DNA from: Desulfotignum sp.
Lineage (GTDB): Bacteria > Desulfobacterota > Desulfobacteria > Desulfobacterales > Desulfobacteraceae
Direction: 5' to 3'
Length of the DNA: 10,929 nt
Assembly (NCBI GenBank): GCA_021737445.1
Contig: JAIPDY010000096.1
Coordinates: 1-10,929 of the forward strand
The translations under genes and the position numbers were made by a program. The notes below the pieces were generated by a model. That model was not told where the DNA came from. It saw only the letters and a list, made by a program, of their open reading frames with translations, and did not search any database. Shown one piece after another: positions 6,334-10,929 of the stretch. Positions within the stretch are counted from its first letter, which is position 1, and every line of letters starts with the position of its first letter.

Positions 6334-7296
6334 ATGCCGATTCTGGAAGTCAGACGGCTTAAAAAATATTTTCCAGTGCTGGGGGGTGTTTTTCTCAGGC
6401 GCACCGGATGGGTCTATGCTGTGGATGATGTCTCTTTTTTTGTGAAAAAAGGAGAGACCTTCGGCCTTGTGGGAGAATCAGGGTGTGGAAAGACCACCCT
6501 GGGACGGTGCATCATGGGCCTGTATGATATGACATCCGGATCAGTAAGGGTGCAGGACAGCTCCATATCAAAATTGACACCTGCCCAGAAAAAATCTTTG
6601 TCCACCCATCTTCAGATGATATTCCAGGACCCTTACGAATCACTGGATTCCAGGCAGACTGTCCGGCAGATCCTGGAAGAAAAATATATAATTCACGGCA
6701 AAGCCCGAAATGATCTGTCTGTGGTTATCGGGCAGCTGCTGGAGAATGTGGGGCTTTCCAGAGACTGCCTGTCCAGATATCCCCATGAATTTTCCGGAGG
6801 CCAGCGCCAGCGTATCGGCATTGCCAGGGCAGTGAGCATGAATCCTGAAATCATTATCTGTGATGAACCGGTATCTGCCCTGGATGTGTCTGTGCAGTCA
6901 AAAATATTGAACCTTTTGCTTGAACTGCAAAAGACCATGGGGCTGACCTATGTTTTCATTTCCCATGACCTGTCCGTGGTCAGGCATATGTCTGACCGGA
7001 TCGGTGTGATGTATCTGGGTAAAATTGTTGAGATGGCAGATGCCTCAACCATTTACAACAATGCCCGGCACCCATACACCAGGGCATTGCTTTCCGCTGT
7101 CCCTCTTCCAGACCCGGATGCCCGAAAAAAGCGGATTGTTTTAACAGGTGAGGTCCCGTCTGTGGAAAATCCACCTCCTGGATGCCGGTTCCATACCCGA
7201 TGTCCCCATGCTGATGTGATCTGCCAGGAGTCTGAACCCCTGTTACTGGACCGTGAAAAAGATTCCGGACATGTGGCAGCCTGTCATTTTTTTTAG
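6334..7296 (+). CDS. Peptide ABC transporter ATP-binding protein, OppF/DppF type
   Basis: 320 residues from the ATG at 6334, chosen because GGGAGG (6323-6328) lies 5 nt upstream and MPILEVRRLKKYFP is the standard OppF opening. An in-frame TTG at 6313 would add seven residues and lies inside the terminator tail. Walker A is GESGCGKT (47-54), Q98 lies in IFQDP, the signature is FSGGQRQR (153-160), Walker B is IIICDEP (173-179) and the H-loop is H211. The C-terminal domain has cysteines at 284, 290, 297 and 317. It should pair with the OppD-type protein as the second ATPase of a peptide importer. Transcription probably depends on read-through from the cold-shock gene. Confidence 0.9.
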   Translation: MPILEVRRLKKYFPVLGGVFLRRTGWVYAVDDVSFFVKKGETFGLVGESGCGKTTLGRCIMGLYDMTSGSVRVQDSSISKLTPAQKKSLSTHLQMIFQDPYESLDSRQTVRQILEEKYIIHGKARNDLSVVIGQLLENVGLSRDCLSRYPHEFSGGQRQRIGIARAVSMNPEIIICDEPVSALDVSVQSKILNLLLELQKTMGLTYVFISHDLSVVRHMSDRIGVMYLGKIVEMADASTIYNNARHPYTRALLSAVPLPDPDARKKRIVLTGEVPSVENPPPGCRFHTRCPHADVICQESEPLLLDREKDSGHVAACHFF

Positions 7297-7322
7297 GGGG
7301 GGCAGACAGTTCGGCTTTGGTA

Positions 7323-7339
7323 TTTTGTGTTGCACAAAA
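7323..7339 (+). repeat. Short perfect inverted repeat between oppF-type and surA-type genes
   Basis: TTTTGTG-TTG-CACAAAA is a 7-bp AT-rich stem with a 3-nt loop, about 27 nt after the OppF-type stop. A second weak pairing (TGCAC with GTGCA) overlaps it and is followed by a T-rich stretch near 7358-7366. It could be a weak terminator or a protein site. The rest of the 120-nt gap shows only the RBS AAGGA near 7405. Confidence 0.25.
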
Positions 7340-7416
7340 AGCGGTGCAGTGGTAGTGTTTTTGTTTCATTGAATCATGCAATTGTTAACCGGCAATGATA
7401 ATAAAAGGAACAATCA

Positions 7417-8358
7417 ATGACTAAAAAGGTCCTTGCGTTGATGGTTGGAATCTGTCTTTTGGGGCCAGGTTCTGTTGTGTCAGCAAAAGTAGAAATTATT
7501 GACAGGGTTGTTGCCATTGTCAACGATGATATCATCACCCTTTCACAGCTCAGGAAGGCATCTTTGCCTTACCGGGAACAGATAGCGCAATCAGATAAAC
7601 CCGAAGAGGTGAAAAAAGAGATGATCGCCTCCCTTGAGCTGGATATTCTTCATAAAATGATTGACCGGACCCTGACCCGGCAGGAAGCGGCCAGACACCA
7701 GATATCTGTGTCTGATACTGATATCCAGACAGCCATAGACAATTTTAAGCAAAAAAACAATCTGGATCAGAAGGGCCTTGAAAAAGGCCTTGAAGCAGAA
7801 GGGATCACCATGGAGGAATACCGGGAAAGAATCAAAGAAGATATATTGCAGTCCATGCTCATCAACCGTGCTGTCAGGTCCAAGGTGATTGTTTCACAGG
7901 CAGATATTAAAGCCTATTATGATGCCCACCCGGAAAAATTCAAAGGGGAGAAAAAATATCACCTGCGCAATATCCTTTTGAAAGCAGAAGAAGACAGCCA
8001 AAAGGTTCTTGCCAGGCTTGACCGGGGCCTGTCCTTTCAGGAGGCGGCCCGGCAGTTTTCCGTAGCCTCCAATGCAAAAGAGGGGGGCGATCTGGGGGTC
8101 TTTGATATCGACAATTTCAGCGATGCAATAAAGGATGCGGTGCTGCCCTTGAAAAAAGGGGAATATTCCAGGGTGATTCCAACAGGGCAGGGGTATCAGA
8201 TCCTTTATGTGGAAGATATTTTGATTGCCGGCGAAAAATCCTTTGATGAGGCAAAAGAGGAGATTGTCGATATTTTGTACCGGGAACAGGCGGAACAGAA
8301 ATTTTCGCGGTGGATTGAATCCTTAAAGGAAAATGCCCACGTGAAAATCATGCTTTAA
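7417..8358 (+). CDS. SurA-like periplasmic peptidyl-prolyl isomerase / chaperone
   Basis: 313 residues. Residues 1-23 are a signal peptide with a hydrophobic core and VSA-K cleavage site, so the protein is exported to the periplasm. The segment IIDRVVAIVNDDIITLSQL (27-45) is the SurA N-terminal signature. A helical region of about 150 residues follows, then one parvulin-type PPIC domain at about 176-268 (YHLRNILLKAE, EGGDLGVFD, GQGYQILYVED). E. coli SurA has two PPIC domains; a single one is common outside the Gammaproteobacteria. The likely role is folding outer-membrane proteins. PrsA- or PpiD-like naming is possible, but the N-terminal motif favours SurA. RBS AAGGA lies about 8 nt before the ATG. 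The gene ends 82 nt before recO and may share its transcript. Confidence 0.85.
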   Translation: MTKKVLALMVGICLLGPGSVVSAKVEIIDRVVAIVNDDIITLSQLRKASLPYREQIAQSDKPEEVKKEMIASLELDILHKMIDRTLTRQEAARHQISVSDTDIQTAIDNFKQKNNLDQKGLEKGLEAEGITMEEYRERIKEDILQSMLINRAVRSKVIVSQADIKAYYDAHPEKFKGEKKYHLRNILLKAEEDSQKVLARLDRGLSFQEAARQFSVASNAKEGGDLGVFDIDNFSDAIKDAVLPLKKGEYSRVIPTGQGYQILYVEDILIAGEKSFDEAKEEIVDILYREQAEQKFSRWIESLKENAHVKIML

Positions 8359-8367
8359 CAGCGGTTC

Positions 8368-8399
8368 CGGCAGACAACACATGTGCGGCAGAACATGTT
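8368..8399. repeat. Tandem CGGCAGA repeats with two ACATGT palindromes
   Basis: CGGCAGA occurs at 8368-8374 and 8386-8392. Each copy precedes a perfect 8-bp palindrome: CACATGTG (8378-8385) and AACATGTT (8392-8399), centres 14 bp apart. This fills much of the 82-nt gap between the SurA-type gene and recO. It could be an operator pair or chance. I found no clear promoter beside it. Confidence 0.3.
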
Positions 8400-8440
8400 C
8401 AGCAAAAACAGCATTCCAGACATGAAGATCAGGTGTTGAT

Positions 8441-9226
8441 ATGTCCGATTTCAGGACAGAGGCTATTTTACTGCGCAAGATCGATTATGGAGATCATGAC
8501 TTTATTATCACGTTTATTACCCGGGATAGAGGCAAGATCACTGTAATGGCCAAAAATGCCAAAAAAAGTGTCAAGCGGTTTTCCGGATCACTTGACCTGT
8601 TTTCCCTTAACCATATTTTGTGCTCCTTTCCCAAAAAAAACAAAGATGCCATGGTAACCCTGGCCCACGCAGACCTGGAGAACGGGTTTGCCAATATCCG
8701 GTTTAATGTTTTCAAAACCGCCTATGCCAGTTACTGGGCGGAAATGACCCATCTTTGGATGGAAGAGGGCAGAACCCAGCCGAAGTTGTATGACCTGCTC
8801 CTGTTTGCCCTTGACATGCTGGACCGCTCTGATATTCAAAAAGAGGTGCTGAGCCTGCTGTTCCAGATCCGGTTCATGAGCATTTCCGGATTTACCCCCA
8901 ATATGGAGATGTGTGAAAACTGTAACACCCTGGTGGACAATATTCCTGAAAAAAAGCTGCGGTTCGATTTCAAGGAGGGCAAGATTGTCTGCCCCAGGTG
9001 CCGGGTCAACGGATCAAAATATGGGATGGATGTATCAAAAGGCACCTTGAAACAGCTGTTCTGGATGAACAATACCGATATCTGCCGGGCAGACCGGATC
9101 AGGTTTTCCGGATTTGCCATAAAAGAGGGCCAGATGCTGCTGGAATCTTTTATTCCCTTTCACATCGGGCGGGAATTTAAAAGCCTGATGTTTTTAAAAC
9201 GACTGCGGCAGGAACAATGGATCTGA
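8441..9226 (+). CDS. recO: DNA repair protein RecO
   Basis: 261 residues, a normal RecO length. The N-terminal OB-fold opens with the typical TEAILLRKIDYGDHDFIITFIT and GKITVMAKNAKKSVKRF. The C-terminal half contains a four-cysteine zinc site, C158/C161 (CENC) and C184/C187 (CPRC), as in many RecO proteins. RecO works with RecR and RecF to load RecA on SSB-coated single-stranded DNA in gap repair. RBS AGGTG (8431-8435) lies 5 nt before the ATG. The 3' end overlaps the GHMP kinase start by 10 nt, so it is translationally coupled to that gene. Confidence 0.92.
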   Translation: MSDFRTEAILLRKIDYGDHDFIITFITRDRGKITVMAKNAKKSVKRFSGSLDLFSLNHILCSFPKKNKDAMVTLAHADLENGFANIRFNVFKTAYASYWAEMTHLWMEEGRTQPKLYDLLLFALDMLDRSDIQKEVLSLLFQIRFMSISGFTPNMEMCENCNTLVDNIPEKKLRFDFKEGKIVCPRCRVNGSKYGMDVSKGTLKQLFWMNNTDICRADRIRFSGFAIKEGQMLLESFIPFHIGREFKSLMFLKRLRQEQWI

Positions 9227-10257
9227 ACCGGATACTGGAAAAAAAACAGGTGCGAAGTTCTGTGCCGTGCCGTCTGGATTTTGGGGGCACCCTGGACATC
9301 TCCACCTTTTATCTGCCCCTGGCCCATCTTAAACCGGCAGGATTCAACATGGCCATTGATCTGCGGACCTTTGTCACGCTTTATCCCCATACCAGGGGCC
9401 GGATCAGGGTTTCATCCAGGGGATTTGACACGGCTGAGTTCGAACAGGGAACCGCGCCTTTTGATCATCCCATGGGGCTGATGTTTGCCTGTGCTCAGTA
9501 TTTTAACGCCCATGGGGTCCATATCCACATAGAGTCAACCTCTCCGCCAAGAAGTGCGCTGGGGGGATCCTCTGCAGCAGCCGTGGCCATTCTGGGTGCT
9601 TTTCATGCTGCCCTGGACCTGCCAATAGATCCTGAACAGCTCGCCTGGCTGGCACACTATATTGAATCCAGCGTGGCAGGGGTTCCCTGCGGTGTTCAGG
9701 ACCAGGCAGCTGCCGCATTCGGCAGCGCCCATCTGTGGGAGTGGAAAATGGGGAAAAAGGGACCTGAATTCAAACGGTTTCCGGTCTTTTTTTCAGATGA
9801 ACAGGTCCATGAATTTGGCTCCCATATGCTGGTGGCATACTGTGGTATTCCCCATACGTCCAAAGATATCAACAGCCAGTGGGTGCGCTCCTTTGTCAAG
9901 GGAACCACCCGGCCTGTTTTCACACAGATCATCCATATCACCAGAAAATTTTTTAAGGCCATACAGGACAAAGATTACACCCGGGCAGCTGATCTCATGA
10001 TCCAGGAGACACAACTGCGCCTTGCCATGACACCGGATGTTCTGGACAGGACCGGAAAAAAACTGTTTGAAAAGGCACGCAAACATAATTGCGGGGCCAG
10101 GTTTACCGGTGCCGGCGCAGGCGGGTGTCTCTGGGCGTTGGGCCGCAGTAAAGATATTGCACTTCTGGCCGGGTCATGGCAGGCTGTGCTCAAACAGACA
10201 CCGGATGCAATGCTGCTGGATACAAAAATCGATACCCAGGGCATTGCGATTTTATGA
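9217..10257 (+). CDS. GHMP-family sugar kinase (HddA-like)
   Basis: 346 residues, cytosolic. Three GHMP motifs are visible: PCRLDFGGTLD (17-27), the ATP-binding loop PPRSALGGSSAAAV (110-123) and GARFTGAGAGGCL (293-305). GVQDQAAAAFG (159-169) matches the GKQDQ-type segment of HddA, the D-glycero-D-manno-heptose 7-phosphate kinase, and suggests a sugar or sugar-phosphate substrate. The ATP loop reads ALGGSS where HddA usually has GLGSSS. Galactokinase or a mevalonate-pathway kinase fits less well. RBS AGGAA (9210-9214) lies inside the end of recO, and the start overlaps recO by 10 nt. No other heptose or LPS gene is nearby to confirm the substrate. Confidence 0.8.
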   Translation: MDLNRILEKKQVRSSVPCRLDFGGTLDISTFYLPLAHLKPAGFNMAIDLRTFVTLYPHTRGRIRVSSRGFDTAEFEQGTAPFDHPMGLMFACAQYFNAHGVHIHIESTSPPRSALGGSSAAAVAILGAFHAALDLPIDPEQLAWLAHYIESSVAGVPCGVQDQAAAAFGSAHLWEWKMGKKGPEFKRFPVFFSDEQVHEFGSHMLVAYCGIPHTSKDINSQWVRSFVKGTTRPVFTQIIHITRKFFKAIQDKDYTRAADLMIQETQLRLAMTPDVLDRTGKKLFEKARKHNCGARFTGAGAGGCLWALGRSKDIALLAGSWQAVLKQTPDAMLLDTKIDTQGIAIL

Positions 10258-10302
10258 TCCGGTTATTTTAACAAACAGAAAAAGATACAAAGGAGTTGAC
10301 AA

Positions 10303-10560
10303 ATGCCAGGTTATGATCCTGAAAAAGATAAAAAGATAAGAGAATGGAAAAATGAGGAAACCGGCCTGCTGATCTCAATCCAGCAATATGGCGATGGTGA
10401 ACCAAAACTCCAGATCGGCCCCAGAATACTGAAAAAAAAAGACGGCACCGACCGGGCCCCTTCCAAGGCAGGCCGCCTGTCTGTGGAAGATGTCATGTGG
10501 TTTTATGATATTATCGATGAGGTAAAGGATGAACTGTCCGGCATGGTTGGACCTGAATGA
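10303..10560 (+). CDS. Small protein, possibly PC4-like single-stranded DNA-binding
   Basis: 85 residues, soluble and charged, with no signal or membrane segment. A strong RBS (AGGAG, 10291-10295) lies 7 nt before the ATG. After a charged N-terminus, residues about 18-38 look like beta strands (ETGLLISIQQYGDGEPKLQI). A basic turn follows (KKKDG), then GRLSVEDVMWFYDIIDEV as a helix. The order strand-strand-basic loop-SVED-helix resembles the PC4/p15 fold, which binds single-stranded DNA as a dimer. That match is by eye and not certain. The neighbours are the GHMP kinase 45 nt upstream and the phosphorylase that starts inside its 3' end. Otherwise it is a conserved-looking hypothetical. Confidence 0.75.
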   Translation: MPGYDPEKDKKIREWKNEETGLLISIQQYGDGEPKLQIGPRILKKKDGTDRAPSKAGRLSVEDVMWFYDIIDEVKDELSGMVGPE

Positions 10561-10929
10561 ATCATCCCTTGTGCCGCCCTTGGGTGCCAGACAGGCCCCG
10601 GATCTTGGTCCGGCAGCCGTCATGGTGTCCACTTCAGCGGATTTCAAGCTTTTTGTGTCAGCCATGGCCCCGGACCGGACACGCCCGTTTTTTTTAAGCA
10701 GCCTTCTCACAGAACAAAATGGGGTCAGTGCAGCCGGTCCGTTTGTGGGATCACCCTATGGGGCGATGCTGATGGAATCGTTGAAAGCCAAGGGTGTCAG
10801 CCGGATAATTATACTGGGCTGGTGCGGGGCGCTGACAGGCAGCCTGGAAACCGGGGACCTGGTTCTGCCGGATCTGGCCCTGGTGGATGAGGGCACTTCC
10901 CGGCATTATGCAGTCCTGGACCCGGATGT
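10529..10929 (+). CDS. Nucleoside phosphorylase, N-terminal part (runs off the right edge)
   Basis: 133 complete codons are present and remain open at the window end. The segment GPFVGSPYGAMLMESLKAKG, then IIILGWCGALTGSLETGDLV and VDEGTSRHY, fits the PNP/UDP phosphorylase family (uridine or purine nucleoside or methylthioadenosine cleavage). The last motif is most like uridine-type members. The start is set at ATG 10529, with GAGG (10519-10522) 6 nt upstream, so the gene overlaps the small gene by 32 nt in another frame. An in-frame TTG at 10547 is the alternative. The ATG at 10557, which overlaps the previous stop as ATGA, is in the wrong frame. Substrate specificity cannot be set without the C-terminus. 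Confidence 0.8.
   Translation, partial: MNCPAWLDLNESSLVPPLGARQAPDLGPAAVMVSTSADFKLFVSAMAPDRTRPFFLSSLLTEQNGVSAAGPFVGSPYGAMLMESLKAKGVSRIIILGWCGALTGSLETGDLVLPDLALVDEGTSRHYAVLDPD

Noticed and set aside
7374..7402. Promoter with GATAAT at 7397-7402 ahead of the SurA-type gene
   Set aside because: No -35 lies at a proper distance (TTGAAT is 22 nt away), and transcription would start at or after the RBS.
10557..10700. ATGA-coupled ORF starting at 10557
   Set aside because: This frame does not give the nucleoside phosphorylase sequence; the real frame is offset and starts upstream at 10529.

Overview
The window looks like a chromosomal segment of a moderate-GC Gram-negative bacterium, most likely a sulfate-reducing deltaproteobacterium (Desulfobacterota, Desulfobacteraceae-like). 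This placement is inferred from the flavour of the proteins and from the mix of GAF/HD-GYP signalling, SurA-type chaperone, RecO and Opp-type transport genes. No marker gene proves it. I saw no tRNA, rRNA, CRISPR array, transposase or phage gene.

Left part (1-2788). A 23-residue tail of a plus-strand gene ends at 72. It converges on a minus-strand pair transcribed from about 2850 down to 80: first a GAF + HD-GYP protein (predicted cyclic-di-GMP phosphodiesterase), then, 24 nt downstream, DNA polymerase IV (DinB). The DinB frame runs without a stop into a complete acylphosphatase. The junction holds a run of six A, a Shine-Dalgarno sequence and an in-frame ATG. Removing one A would restore an ordinary ATGA stop/start overlap. 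This is the most unusual thing in the window.

Middle part (2789-7296). A divergent intergenic region carries candidate promoters for both directions. Rightward come a YejA-like peptide-binding protein and an OppD-type ATPase (ATGA overlap). A self-contained cold-shock protein cassette follows, with promoter, structured leader, gene and strong hairpin terminator. After it comes the OppF-type ATPase. The transporter thus has its binding protein and two ATPases here but no permease genes, and its second ATPase gene sits directly behind a terminator.

Right part (7297-10929). A SurA-like periplasmic peptidyl-prolyl isomerase is followed by a tight run: recO, an HddA-like GHMP sugar kinase (10-nt overlap), an 85-residue small protein of PC4-like appearance, and the start of a nucleoside phosphorylase. 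The phosphorylase overlaps the small gene by 32 nt and runs off the right edge.

Most genes are ordinary housekeeping or transport genes. The points worth following are the dinB-acyP junction, the cold-shock cassette and its terminator inside the transporter operon, and the small PC4-like protein.
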